A stretch of 64,000 nt of DNA from Apteryx mantelli (GCF_036417845.1 NC_089980.1:41042501-41106500), one strand, 5' to 3'. Shown: positions 26,267 through 38,212, numbered from the stretch's first letter. Notes: a model not told the origin generated them from the sequence alone. Numbers and translations are program-made.

Positions 26267-26407
26267 GGAGGAGAAGAGAAGAGAAGAGAAGAGAAGAGAA
26301 GAGAAGAGAAGAGAAGAGAAGAGAAGAGAAGAGAAGAGAAGAGAAGAGAGGAGAGAAAAAAAAAGAAAAGAAAAAAGAAAAGAAAAGAGAAAAGAAAAGG
26401 AAAAAAA
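26267..26407. repeat. Purine microsatellite (GAGAA)n with degenerate A/G tail
   Basis: From about 26271 to 26350 the sequence is nearly perfect repeats of AAGAG, about sixteen units. A decayed A-rich purine tract then runs to 26407. One strand is all purine. The long lysine/arginine/glutamate frame on plus and the serine/leucine/phenylalanine frame on minus are only translations of the repeat. The length probably varies between individuals. Confidence 0.97.
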
Positions 26408-29400
26408 CATGTTCTGACCAGCTCCAGTCAGAGCCAAATGGCTCAATCCTGGATTTGGTCAGGGAAATATGCTGGAGGGGAGAAAATGGGAGTGTCTTGG
26501 TTCCAAGCACAGCCTGGCTGGGCTGAGGACTGCGTATCACAATCCATTTGTATGAATCATTCCAGTCGACATTTTGCCAGGGGAGCGTGTGTAGTGGCTT
26601 TTAAGCACTTCAGGTCAATATGTTACTTGCAAACTCTGCCTTGCTGTTGCTCCAGCCACTTCGGCTCTCTGCGCGCATGTGGGATGCACGCAGGTACACT
26701 CTGTTCAAGTTCAAATCTTCCAGTATTTCCATGACGTCTCCAACTCACACAGACAACAGTAACACCTGGCACCTATCCAGACCTGAGAATTCATCTCTCC
26801 CCATTCATAAAGTGCACGTACCTTTAAGCATACGTGATTGTCTGGATCCTCTGCCATGGTGACGCTGTCCTGCGTTCTGGTATGATTGGAATTTAGCCTT
26901 CGAAAGCCACAGCCAGCTATGGAAGGGCTGGCCCTACATAGTGAGGAACGCTGGGGTAGAGCCGACATAAAAGTTATTAACTAACTTATACATGCACATG
27001 CATGCACCACTTGCTTCTGGTGGAAAAGGAGTGGCTTCGTTCACCCTACACACAGCTGATCCCCAGCTGCCACTTCAGCCTCTGGGAAACTGCCCCAGCA
27101 CTTGGGTAGCTTCAAATCTGATGAATACAAGGGCCGTCTTTGCTTCTGCCTCTCCCGAGTTGTATCCCACAGCTGCAGTGGGGAATCTGGTATTTGGATG
27201 TATACCCAGAACAGGTCTTTGTCCCCCTCTAGTGACTTGACTGCAAAAGAAGTTTGCTGAGAGCTACTCCCTCCAAACAAGATGGTCATTATTTTAGGTC
27301 AGAGTGTTGAATGGTTTCCTGTTGGCCAACTGGACATGAAGGCATCACTGGCAGGCCATATATTTATATGCACTCAGATTTTATCCATTATCAGTGTAAA
27401 CAATAATTAGAAGCTTGACTTTCTGCTCTAGTAGAAGGCAATCACGTGACTTTGCTCCCATGAAGGAAGGCAATCACAGACATCAGGTGACATCCTGGTT
27501 TTAGTTATGTAGGGGACCTAGTCAGGTCCAACGTTACCAGTGCAAAAGCACATGCACCCGGGCTCTTGTAACCAAACACTTGCTGAGTCACAGCCCAGTC
27601 ACCCATACACTTAGCAAGTCGCGTCAGCCATCTGTCACCAACACATCCTCCTCACCGCTCTGTGACTCCACGGGGAAAACAACAGGAGGCAGATTATGTT
27701 CGGCTGAAAAGCCAGGCTCTCATGCATCTTGGCTCTAAATAACCCCTGGCTTGCCTTCTAACCAGTGGCAAAGCCTTTGGCTCCTGTTAGTTTGGCCCTT
27801 TGTCAGTGAAGAAAGTGACATTCAGGTTCAAACGCTGAATGCTTTGGCTGACTAATGACTGACTCCAAACAAAGCAAGACTCAGGCAAGACATGGATATT
27901 ATTGTGCAAAATGTCCTTACTATAAGGCAAAGTCGCAGGCTGCTCATCTACACTGGCTTCCACACTGGCGTTCTCCTTAAATCAGAGTGCTTAAAAAATA
28001 GCACTGAAATACAGTGCCCTATTTTCTAAGGCCTTGTCCCATCTCCTGTGTTAGCTAAAGGGTCCAAGAGCAGGGATCCTGTTGTGTCTCCTGTCCTAAT
28101 TACCCTCTCATGCTTCCTCTGGGTTCAGCTGTGTCCTAGGAGTGCAGTCCTGCTAGGGCACTTGTGAGGGCACAGCCCCAAGAGAAGGGATAGTTTCTTG
28201 CCATGTTCCTGCATTACTGACCACGTGAAGTACTGCCTGAGTAGGTGAGCCAAGTGGGGGTTGTGTAAGCAGCTCAGGGGGCTTGTGTAGCATTACTTCA
28301 CACAGAATTTCACAAACTTAGACCCCTCAACTGCTTACCACAGCCTTTGTGGCCTGGGCTCCCGGGTCTTCTTCCTCATGTGTTTGAAAGTCTGTTTTTC
28401 CAATTAGCTCCCCTCAGGGACAAATGACCCCCACCAGCAATCTGACCATCACACTTTATTCTAAGGCGAAGAAAGAGTGTGGAGTGGATGTAGTCTTTTT
28501 TGTTCTGAAGAAAAAAAGTGAACTCAATGCCAGGCACAGATCCCAGGCTGTATAGTTCAAATCACACTCAGAGCACATAATTCCCATTTGTGTTTGTGTG
28601 CACATAGGGCAAGGGTGGGGGCTGGAGGGGGGGTGAATAGAAGAATGTAATTGTCATAATTGAATCCAAAACTACTTCTTGGAAGAAAAAAATAGGCCGA
28701 CACAAAACAGCATGTTCAGTTATAAATACCACATGAAAGAGCCGTATTATGTTCTACTTGGTAACTGACATCTAACTTTAACGTCCTCAGCTGCCCACTA
28801 CTGGGCAAAGGCCTTTCCAGTGCTCCCCCTCCGACGCAAACAAAAGCCCCCAGCCACACTACAGCACAGATACCAATTTCTGAGGCCACAGTGAAATTCC
28901 ACATAGAAAGTTCATTATGGGCAGCGGATGCAGCCTGGTAGCTGGAGGGGCACGAAGCAGATAGATAGACATCTGGGATTCGCTGTGCTCCCAGCTGCAC
29001 TGGGGAGAACTCACGCAAATCTCTCACAAAGCAATAAAAAGTTGGCATGTGCCATGTGAGCTGCAGCTGTGTTTTTTCCCCCCCCAGATTTCCCCTCACA
29101 GGCCAGCTTATTCACAGAAGGACAGTCCTTGCTGGCACCATAGCTACTTGTTTCTCATTGACAACGGTGCTCACTAAGTTGGAAGCAATAGCAGCCAAAT
29201 AGTGGTGGTATTAGGGCACTTTGTGCCCTTCCCTTCTCCTCCCAGTCTTTTAGCTGGAATGAGTCATTTTGTGTAAAGGAAGCACAGTCATCCAGGCTTA
29301 GATCCTCAGAGGGACTTATATATTTAACTATGGATGACGGTGTTAAGCCCAAACTGCACCCGGGAACACCAGAGACCAGATAACTGACTCAGTATTTCTT

Positions 29401-30350
29401 CTCTCCCCTGTGGGATTCACCTGGCAGAATCCTCCTTCCTGGCAGTGGCACCAGGAAATGATGAGGAAATGTCCTCAAAAAAGCCCCCATAGTGGGGCGG
29501 TTTGGAGTCCTGTCCTAACGAGAGGTTTTGCAAATCATCTGCTGGAGTCATTGCAAGAGGATATCACAGAATAACTGCCTTCTGCTCAAAGAATATGTTT
29601 TTTAGCTTCACACTAACCTTTATTTTTCATGGGGCTGGGTGACATTATTAGCACCAGTGCTTACTGCTGAAGTGAAGCATCTTTGTTGTAGCGTGGGTGG
29701 GAGATGGGTTACAGTCAATATGGAGCAGATCTAGAGAATGGCTTCTGTTATTTACTTTTTTTCTGTTCTTGTAGGACGTGTGACACTGTTTAAAAAGATC
29801 TGCTCAGTAGAATCCAATTAAAATCTGACTTGTCACCCAGGCACCCTTGGGAGATTTTGCTTGCTTCAGCTGTGCTGAGCACACTGCTATTTCATCAGTC
29901 CAGCATGAGCCTGCTCCAAACGGATGGTCAAAAACAAGGCACCAGGCTTAGGGAAGAACAATGCAGTGAAAATACTTGTTTTGCTGAGATGTCCAAATCA
30001 AAACGTTCCTGAGAATGGTGGAGATGCATCATCTATATCTCTCATTTCCCTTTAGTGCCCATCCAAGCAGAGGGAGAGCAGTGAGGAGGCCCTCAGCGGG
30101 GAGCTGGGACACAGCCACGGCCTCTTGCCCCACCCCACCGAGCCGCCTTCTAGCTCAGCGCAGGCTGAGAGTGAGCGTTTGTAAAAAAAAGCTCGCCGCA
30201 AACCAGCATACAGGGAAGTCTGTCAGCAGAAAGCGAGCAAGTAGCAAAAATCCCCCTCAGCAGTACGCGGCTGGTGACCCGGTCAAGCCGAGCCGGGGCT
30301 GCCCCCGCTAACGGCAACAGGCCGCAGCAGTTGAACCGTCACCAACATCC
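26408..30350. other. Non-coding stretch left of the tRNA-Sec gene
   Basis: About 4 kb without a convincing exon or young repeat. Open frames on both strands are below 130 codons and lack domain signatures. CpG content starts to rise after about 30,080. Confidence 0.5.
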
Positions 30351-30358
30351 GCGCTGAC

Positions 30359-30362
30359 AAAA
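30359..30362 (-). terminator. RNA polymerase III terminator of tRNA-Sec
   Basis: On the minus strand a TTTT run begins 15 bases after the end of the mature tRNA sequence. A run of four or more T on the non-template strand is the normal Pol III stop. The short 3' trailer would be removed by RNase Z before CCA addition. Confidence 0.85.
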
Positions 30363-30376
30363 GCTACAAACCGCTC

Positions 30377-30463
30377 CGCCCGAAAGGTGGAATTGAACCA
30401 CTCTGTCGCTAGACAGCTACAGGTTTGAAGCCTGCACCCCAGACCACTGAGGGTCATCCGGGC
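30377..30463 (-). tRNA. tRNA-Sec (UCA), selenocysteine tRNA
   Basis: The minus strand reads GCCCGGATGACCCTCAGTGG at its start and ends TTCAATTCCACCTTTCGGGC plus the discriminator G. It is 87 bases long, the usual size for vertebrate tRNA-Sec, and nearly identical to the mammalian gene as I remember it, with C instead of T at position 11. The anticodon TCA (plus-strand 30426-30428) lies in CTTCAAACC. The long variable arm and B-box-like GGTTCAATTCC (30389-30399) are intact. The RNA is charged with serine and phosphorylated by PSTK. SEPSECS converts the product to selenocysteine, which EEFSEC delivers to UGA codons of mRNAs with a SECIS element. I see no defect that would make this a pseudogene, and the complete upstream promoter supports function. 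The vertebrate gene is usually single-copy. Confidence 0.98.
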
Positions 30464-30485
30464 AATTAGAACTCCGGCCTCCAGC

Positions 30486-30495
30486 GCTATATAAA
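30486..30495 (-). promoter_or_regulatory. TATA box of the tRNA-Sec gene
   Basis: TTTATATAGC on the minus strand covers positions -32 to -23 relative to the first tRNA base at 30463. Vertebrate tRNA-Sec uses an external, U6-like promoter in which TATA at this position specifies RNA polymerase III through TBP and BRF2. Confidence 0.9.
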
Positions 30496-30507
30496 CCCCC
30501 GGAGTTG

Positions 30508-30530
30508 CTAAACCCAAAGCTTATGGCGAC
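30508..30530 (-). promoter_or_regulatory. Proximal sequence element (PSE) of tRNA-Sec
   Basis: The minus strand contains TCGCCATAAGCTTTGGG, which fits the YYACCNTAA-type core of the vertebrate PSE with one mismatch. It spans about -67 to -45. The spacing to the TATA box and to the start is as in U6 and mammalian tRNA-Sec genes. The PSE recruits SNAPc. Confidence 0.85.
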
Positions 30531-30679
30531 CAGCGTTGGTGGTGCCGCGCGCTTACTTTCTGCCTTCGACCGCAAATGGACACCCCCCCCCCCCCCGGGG
30601 ACCGCCGGGGCGGTGTCGCCCACGGGGCGGGAGGGGTCCTGCCGCTGCCGCCGCCTGGCCAGAAGCGCCCGCGCGCCGT

Positions 30680-30687
30680 ATGCAAAT
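30680..30687 (-). promoter_or_regulatory. Octamer in the distal sequence element of tRNA-Sec
   Basis: A perfect ATTTGCAT octamer (plus strand ATGCAAAT) lies 217-224 bases upstream of the tRNA start, where the distal sequence element of snRNA-type Pol III genes is found. It binds POU2F1 (Oct-1). A GATTGGC (inverted CCAAT) follows at about 30699-30705. I did not find a clear ZNF143 site beside it, although that element is common in distal elements. The same octamer could also serve a divergent Pol II promoter in CpG island 2. Confidence 0.8.
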
Positions 30688-31455
30688 ATGAGGGCGGTGA
30701 TTGGCTGCCGCCCCTCCCCGCGGGGAGCCGAGGCGGAAGGTGCCGGCGGCGGGCTGAGGCGGGGGGCGGCCCCGGGGGCTCCGGGAAAGGGCCGTGCCGT
30801 GCCGCTGGCGGCGCCCCTGGCCCGGGGCGGCGGGTGACTCACGGCCCTTCCCAGAAGGAGCGGGGCCGTGCCAGCAGGGCTGCCTGCGTGCGTGTCCGCC
30901 GCCGGCAGCCGCCCCCCGCCCGCGCCGCCCTTCCCGGATCTCCGGGGTCCCTTACAACATCGGCCGCGGCGGCTTGTGCAACGGGCCGGGGGCGCCCCGC
31001 CGCCGCGGGCGAGGCCTGTGCCCGGGCCCCGCGGGCGGGGGGACCCCGCTCTGCCCCGGTAACGGGGCCGGGGGCCGGCGCGGGCCTGCGCTCCCCGAAG
31101 CGCCGCGGCGGCGGCGGCCCCCTGCCGCCGGGCCGGGCCGGGCCGGGCGCGGCTCCCGGCGCGCTGGTCCCCTGGCGCCTGGCGGCGGAGGAGCTGTCCC
31201 GGGCGGGCCTTCCTCCCTCCGTCGGCGTCTCGTGAAACGCCAGGGAAGCGGGGGCTGCTCGTCCGTGTGCGCGGCGCCCCGCCGACGGAGCTGGTCTCGG
31301 CCTCGGCCTCGGCCTGGGTCCGTGCCCGCGTCCGGCCGGGAAGGTTTCACCGGCTTGGGCTGAAACGGGAGGCCGGCTCTGCGTGGCCAGGCTTGGCCGG
31401 GGGGGTCCCTCCTCGAGTACTCAGCCAGTCGGGCAGCGCTCGGGGTACGTTATGA

Positions 31456-34400
31456 GCGTCTCGGGTGTGCGAGAGCCCCCGGCTCATTCTTAGTGGGGGG
31501 CTGAAAGCGTCCTCGGCTGTTGAGCGAAGGACGGGAAGGAAAGGAGTGAGCTCGTTACCAGTCCCGAAGCGGGACTGCCACAGTCAGGTCGGGCAGTCTG
31601 GTGAGTACCGACTGCGTGTGGGATTGGAAAACAGTCGGCTTTTGGGAGCATGCGAGCGTGGAAGCAGTTTACCTGGCAGCAGAGGCAGGGAGCCGAGTGC
31701 CGCGCCTGGGCTGCCCATCGGATCTGGGGCAGATCTGCGTTACCTCCCCCTGCGCCCGTCTCCCGCGCGTGCTCTAGCACCATTGCCTCAACTCAGGCCT
31801 CTAGGCGCTGCGCTGGCATAACTAAACATTTGGGCTGGATCCACGGTGTGACCGCTCATTTTCTGTGGTCATTTACCCCAAGACAGAACACAAGGCAGTG
31901 CAGAATCAGGCTCTTTGTCTACTATCCAGCACATGTAGTGTTGCTGTGACGCTTCTCTGTATTTCTCTTACTCAGACCTGCTTCCCACATACATTAGTTG
32001 CCAGAGTACAGGTCCACATTTTCTCTATCAGTGGGGCTGCCCAGTTACTTAAGAGCATATAAATATGACACACAGTATTTATCAGAGGAGAACAGAGCAA
32101 TAGCTCATTTTGAGAAGTATCTTTTTTTTCTTTTTTTTTAGTGGCTAATGCCAGATACTTTGGAGGAAGACATGAGTCTCCCATGAGATACCTTGCAGAA
32201 CAATAATATCCTCTGGGAGGAAATTCCTTCCTGACCCCCAGCTGAGTATCAACTTATGCCCTGAAGTATGAGGATTGAAAACACTTGTAATTTTATCCTA
32301 GCGAGTGTAACTATGGAGGCTATTTTCATAAATGTCTAAACCCTTAAAAAAATTACTAAGTTATTTGCCTCGAGAGATTTCTCTGAAGTGGAGCCATTTC
32401 TGCAAATGCATGTGGTTTCCAGTGATTTTTAATTAGATGATTCTTTTTGGTGTAAGCAACAAATAAAACCATAGGCCTATTCCCCCCTCTTGCTTGCCTC
32501 AGGGAAGTTCAGACTTAAAACTGGTAGTCAGTGCAATAACACCAGGGTAAAACTGGTACAGAACAGTACTGGCACCTCAGCCTGAAGTTGGAGCAGTTTT
32601 GTGGATGTCAGCAAAACAAAGCAAACAATATATGGTGGGGCAGTATTGTTCCCACTCACATCCAAGCAACTCTGTTGGACACACAGCTTTGCTTTCAGTA
32701 CATTGGTTTAAGCCATGAATTACCCTCTTGGAACTTAACCAGCACTGGTATCATCTGGCCCACTGACTTCCAGACACATGCACAAGTGTATCTGAGGACT
32801 TATTGTTTGTAGTGAACAATTTCTTTAGCAACTTAAATGTGATTTTTAAAATGCATTTTTAACTCTTCAACCCAGAAGTAGGGTTTTTACCAGAAAGAGC
32901 TAGTTGGAATGCTGCTCCTGTTCCTTGCTAATATCTGACAGGAATCTTTCTTCTCTTCTCTGTTTTTTAGAGGGCGTGTCCCCCCTGTACATTACTGTCT
33001 CTTTACCTGATCCTTATGCCAGTAGCAGGTGGCATAATATAGCAAATTTCTTTTGACATAAAAATGCACAGGGTGAGGAACTGGGGGTGTGTGTGGGAGG
33101 AGGTACAAGGAAATTAGTCATGGGGAGGAAGAGGTTAGCACGGGGGTTTGAGGAAATCAGGTGGCCGCAGCAATCCCTCAGTCTTCCAACCAACCCTGTC
33201 CTGATGTCTTCTGGGAGAAACACGTCAGCTCAAAGATATGTTCCTTTCAGCCCAATGGCATGTGACCTTGCTGACGGATTCAAGCTGAACAAGAATGGCT
33301 GCCAGGAGTTGGAGGAGAAATTCCTAGCTCGTGTATTTCTTTTTTTAAGTCTCGGCTTTAAAAACTCTTTCACTTTCTCTTTGCTTTCCTCTCTAGCATC
33401 TACCTTTTCTGGATTGTTTCCACTGCAAAGAATCACTTCAGGGGAAGGCATGCTTCTTAGTGCGAAAATATCACACTCATCTCTCTCTTGTGGTCCCTCA
33501 GTTTTTTAAGCAGATGCATCTATCTTTCTTGTCTGCTGATCAGTCTCCCTGTGCCTTCCAGAAAAAAAAAACTATGCCAATTATTCAAGTCCAAATGAAA
33601 AATAATGGCCGGGCAAAATACTCCAGCCAACTAACCAAAGGATCCATTGGAAAGGCCAGGTCCTAACACTGCTTAATTTGCAGTAAAGGGACATGCTGAG
33701 ATAAAGAAGGCAGCAGTTTTTAAAGATCAAGCAGTAGAGGAATGTGCAAGAAGAGGGACAGGCAAAAATACAGGAAATGATGCTGGACCTCAAAGTTGAT
33801 GGGAAAGTGGTAGCAAAGAAATTTTGAGAATTTTCTCCTTGACCGGATGCCAGTCTGTCTAGGTTCAGACCTACTTACAGAACGGAAGTTGTGTTAGCCA
33901 CTAACTTCCCCAGCAGTGGTTGAAAATGACATTTCCAAGACCTCTGTGCATCTGTTTTTTAAAGGCCTTTGCTACCTCTGACCCGTGAGGGGCTGGTGAT
34001 GGGTTGCTGCCCCTGCCAGAAGCTGGTGGATTACCTGGCAGAGGTGCTGGTCTCCTCCTGTGCGCAGGGGAGAGCAGGTAGCTCCAGGAAATAGTTAGTG
34101 CAGTACCTCTGAGGGTGCCAGTTTGTCTCAGCTGCTGCTCAATGTGTTTATGAGCTCCCAGGCACTGATAAGGAATCAGTGGGTTGTCTGCTGTCTGCAG
34201 GTAAGATTCATCTCAGCTCCAGCCCTAACTAACAATACCGAATGTGTGACTGGGATATGAGAACCAGGCTGATGCATATGACAACTAAAGCCCCAGACTG
34301 TTATCAGGGGCTCATGATTTACAACTAGATTTATAAGACTACTAAAAATGCAAACAGATACATACTGAGACTTTCAAAAGCATGTAAGTTAACAGACCTG

Positions 34401-34600
34401 TTGTTATCAAAGGCTCCTCAGCACCTAATTTTCCTTTAGACATTTTTTTGGAAATCCTTTAAACAGCTTCATCTTTAGACCAAGTGTCTTTGAAAATCTT
34501 ACTCTTTGCCATTAAAAATACAGAATAAATTCAGTTTATTGGTTTAATAATGGAAAAAATCCCTATTTCCTTGGTAGTGCTCTTAATTAAAGCATTTCTC
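31456..34600. other. Non-coding stretch right of CpG island 2
   Basis: Composition falls back to AT-rich by about 31.85 kb. I see no coding exon. If a Pol II transcript begins in CpG island 2, this is likely its intron. Confidence 0.5.
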
Positions 34601-34795
34601 AGTGTCTTTGGACCTGATTTTCTACCTTATGCATACAACTACACTATGCCAAATGGATGCAAAGCGCTGCCAATTTAGGTTTGATTCAATGCCCATTCAA
34701 GTTAATGGAAATCCTCCCACGGAAATCAATGGGATTTGGTTCAGGCCCCAAAGTCAATGGGGAATTCTGATTTGGCAGTGTTTTACACCTAGGCT
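34600..34795. repeat. Ancient amniote interspersed repeat, class uncertain
   Basis: The stretch has the phrases GCCCATTCAAGTTAATGGAA, GAAATCAATGGGATTTGGTT and CAGGCCCCAAAGTCAATGGG. This kind of alternating CCATTGA/TCAATGGG wording occurs in many old repeat copies in birds, turtles and crocodilians. It contains partial inverted symmetry, consistent with a non-autonomous DNA transposon. I cannot name the family without a library search. Confidence 0.45.
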
Positions 34796-37700
34796 GCACA
34801 ACTATAAGCAAATATTCAAGGTACAAAGCCTTGAAGAATTTGGGGTTTTGTAAGTGGCTTCTGGGGCAACCCATAGCCTAGGGTATTTAAACAATTTGTA
34901 ATTCCTGAAACTGTCCACCAAGGAAGGCTTAAAACAGATCAGTCAGAACTTTTCCCATTAGTTTTTTTAAACACTCTTACCTCTTTTGCTCTCAAGAGCA
35001 AAAATATGCTCTTGATTTTTTTTCCCACAGCCTGACAACATGTAAGCATCTTCAGCACTTTGTTCTTATTTCTTTTAACTACCAGGACCTGATTTGTATC
35101 AGGAAAGATAAGCCTCGATCCCTACTGTATTAATAAATAATTATTTGTTGTAAGGTGGGGGATGAGAAGGGCTGTTATTCTTAGCAGCAGCAGCAGCAAT
35201 GAAATTTCAGCAGCTGATGACGTCAGTGCTAAAATGTCAGCGTGAAACAGACTGGAACAAATTAAGAGGGTAGTGTCGTCACTGTGAGGGCCACGCTGCC
35301 CTCTGGAGGGACTGTGGTTGGATACTGCAGATGCAGTTCAGGAGATCGGGGACAGAGGCTTGTGTGAGCTTCTCAGAAGCATTCAAAAAAGCAACAACAA
35401 TAATCTCCGTCTCAGAAAGGTCAAAGAAGGTGCTGTTTGAACATCCCCGCCCACTTCATGGCGTGAGCTAACAGTGAGGGAAGGGCTGTGTCTACAAACC
35501 AGATTCCAGGAACTAGTACAGAAACAACAAAAAAAAGTCAAATTGCCCATCTTCTAGTCACTTAACAAGCTGGGCTAAATCCATCTCTGATGTCACTCCT
35601 GTGACTCAAATCAAGGAGGAATTTGGCCTGGGATGCCTTTTGTCATGATGCGTTTATTAAGTGAAGGTCATGTGCTTGGAGTAGAGGTGATCCTGAAGCA
35701 TTTTATTACTTAATTTACTGAGCTATTGCATTTGAAGAATGTCTTCAGGCTATCCAAAAATGCTGAAGTCAAGGTGCATAAAGCTTTAATCAAATAGGGT
35801 AAAATTCCAGAACAAATGCATTCATGCTTGTTCTCGAAGAGTCCCTTTTTGCACATTTCTTGGCTAGTCTTAGAAGGTGGTGTTGTACCCACCCTGCCCC
35901 AGTGCAGGGCATGGACACTGGCTGCGAGGTGGTGTCTTGGGGTCCCCTGGAGGCCTGCATCTCCCTGGTTCTGCAGAGAAATTGCTGAGTCTGCAGGGGT
36001 TGTTGGGCTGTGGGACATGCTCTGGTCTGAGGGGGTTGTGACCATCCTGCCCTCTTTCATGAAGATCTGCACAGTTTTTCTGTAGAAATATGGAAAAGGC
36101 TTAGATTCACTGGATCACTCTTTCTAGAAAAGTAGCATTGGTAACAAAACTACTCTGTGTTGTTTCACTTCTTTATAGAACTGCTGTTGTAGTGTCTGTG
36201 GAGATGATGTAGTTACAGCAGACAGAGGAAAATACATTCAGACGTGCTTATCTATCAATCATACCAGCTGTTTCTGGCATGTGGCAACTGGCTGACCACA
36301 GTAAGGAAAAGAGGATGTAATCAGTTAGCAAAAGCACTCCTTTCTTAGCAAGGACGATAAGGATTACTGGCAAACTCACAGAGAGTTACGGGAATAGAGG
36401 AATTGGTGTACTGAAGTCACTTCCTACTACCCGGGAGCCCCTGTGCTCTGAGCATTGTGTTTGCTTTCCTATTATGGATCTAGGGGTTTGTCTGCATTGG
36501 TTCGGACTTGTAAGAGCACTGACCCTGTCTCGGCAGACACAAAACTCTCTCAGAGATTGCTGTAGTCTTTTATTGAGTTTTGTGGGGAGGATCCAGGCTG
36601 ACTGTGAGCAGTGAGAGTGATTCTTTGCCACATCTCTACACCAGCAAAACACCTTGCTGCAGAAATATTTGCAAAGAAAAGCGTAACTTAATCAATTGAG
36701 GGAAGAGGTGCATGCCAACAGAAACACTCTTTTGCCAATATAAACTGCACTGCCACTAGAGCGGTTGGCTGGTGAGTATCAGCAATGCCTCTCTTTTGTC
36801 AACGTGGGCCACGGCTTCACTGATTAGGTGTTGTACCAGCAGGCAGGATAGGAGGTTCTCAGCCAATGAGATCACTCAAGGCTTTGCACCTCCGTGTGAG
36901 GGGAGCCCCAGATCCCTCATCTCAAGAGGAAGCAGCACCCATTTCAGCTGCACCTGTATCAACAAAGAATTTATATGAGCTGGATGCGAGATCCTGAATG
37001 CATAGCTGGTTGCTGACGCAGTCCTTTGATGGGAAAGTTGTGTGCTGCGTTGTACATGGTCGACATAGGTCTCACCATGTGGCGATGCCTAGGGAGTATC
37101 TGATGTCTTGTCAGGGGTCTTGTCATGTAGCTTTGAGAGTGCTCCCACTCTAGCCCTGCATGCAACTAATTGCAGTCTAGCACTGAGGGTAGGAGAATGC
37201 TGCTAGAACAAGGCCTCCTTACCAGGAGGGCTGGAGAGGCTTGAGAAGGATGAGGCAGATCGGGTGCCATAAAGAGCGTGTTGTTCTGCAGTCAGCATCT
37301 GAGCTCTAGGTATGTGATCAGTAAAAGCAGGAAAGGCAAAGGTTTAATGCTACCTGTGCTGCATCTTGCTTAGTCCAGATTTACTAGAGCTTTGGCGATA
37401 CAGGAATTAAATGTCCACATAAGGAAAAAAGACTTCTACTTTTTGCTAGCTTTTTTTTCTTTTTCTTGCTGTGAAACTAGTCCCTAATCTGAATCACTGA
37501 CAGAGAGTCAGTGGAGACAGAATGATTTTTTTCTGGATGCATTTGTAAATATCTGTCTACATTTCTAAGACTTACCACCGTAGGATATCCAAGATGATCT
37601 GTGATTTCTGCAATTTCATCTGAGAGAGCAAGTGAGTGATTCCATGTGGTAGAGACATACAGCTCATGACTCACAGCCCTGAGTCACAGCATTGGGACAC

Positions 37701-38059
37701 TTCAGCATTCAGAAACACTAGTAGTGACAGAAATCAGTATGATGAGCAAGCAGCTGTTACTCATTCTCAGCTGGACACTGTAAGCATGTTTGTACCAGTC
37801 AGTATGGCTCTGGCTCTTCTCTGTCTCCTCTTGCAGACCTGCAGTCATCTGGATAGCATGGTGACATAGCTCACTTAACATTTGCCTCTGGGCAAGAGAT
37901 GATCAAGTCTAGTCTCTGGTTCCCAGACTGTCCTGCTTGACTCTGTTAGTCTCAGCATAGAGCTATCATGGTAATTTTCACTTTAGATTACTTCTTTCTT
38001 TCATCTCTGGAGATCAGCTCACTTTACAAACATGAATGCATTGATCTGTCACATGGGGT
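34796..38059. other. Non-coding stretch with minor relics
   Basis: No gene is supported. A (CAG)n-like AGCAGCAGCAGCAGC lies near 35186-35200. At about 35571-35632 a piece beginning GGGCTAAATCC and ending GGAATTTGGCCTGGG has imperfect inverted ends and may be another copy of an old palindromic repeat. Confidence 0.45.
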
Positions 38060-38212
38060 TAGAAAGTACCTGTACCCTATTTTATAGCTGGGGGAACTGA
38101 GGCACAAAGCATATAGGTAACTTGCTTTTTGTGACAAAGGAGATTGGCAGCAGGGCCAGGAAGAGAACCAGAAGTCTTCAATACCTCACTTAATCTTTAA
38201 CCACTGAATCGT
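38060..38212 (-). repeat. MIR SINE relic
   Basis: This is a clear antisense MIR. GGGGGAACTGAGGCACAAAG is followed by AGGTAACTTGC, GGCAGCAGGGCCAGGAAGAG and then TCTTTAACCACTGAATCGTA. These correspond to the MIR blocks GAAACTGAGGCACAGAG, TAACTTGCCC, GGCAGAGCCGGGATTCG and TTAACCACTATACT in the right order. Confidence 0.85.

Larger units (their letters stand above)
30500..31455. promoter_or_regulatory. CpG island 2, overlapping the tRNA-Sec promoter
   Basis: A dense block of CG dinucleotides and GC boxes runs from the tRNA-Sec promoter to about 31.45 kb. It includes a C14 tract at 30583-30596, an inverted CCAAT box near 30700, an AP-1-like TGACTCA at 30835-30841 and a four-run G-quadruplex motif at 31130-31147. 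A plus-strand donor-like CTG|GTGAGT lies at about 31600. The size and composition suggest a Pol II promoter facing right, divergent from the tRNA. No exon is certain, and the long frames through the island (for example 30576-31235 plus) are GC artefacts. Confidence 0.75.

Noticed and set aside
26267-26350. Regular short repeats as a possible CRISPR-like array
   Set aside because: Units are five bases with no unique spacers, in vertebrate DNA; it is a microsatellite.
26150-26734. 194-codon plus frame and serine/leucine/phenylalanine minus frames
   Set aside because: These are translations of the (AAGAG)n microsatellite and its flanks.
30308-30517. Minus frame across the tRNA-Sec gene
   Set aside because: The sequence is fully explained by the tRNA and its promoter elements.
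30576-31363. Long frames of 189-219 codons in CpG island 2
   Set aside because: Several overlapping frames on both strands are open at once, as expected in GC-rich sequence. The translations are Gly/Pro/Arg/Ala-rich without motifs.
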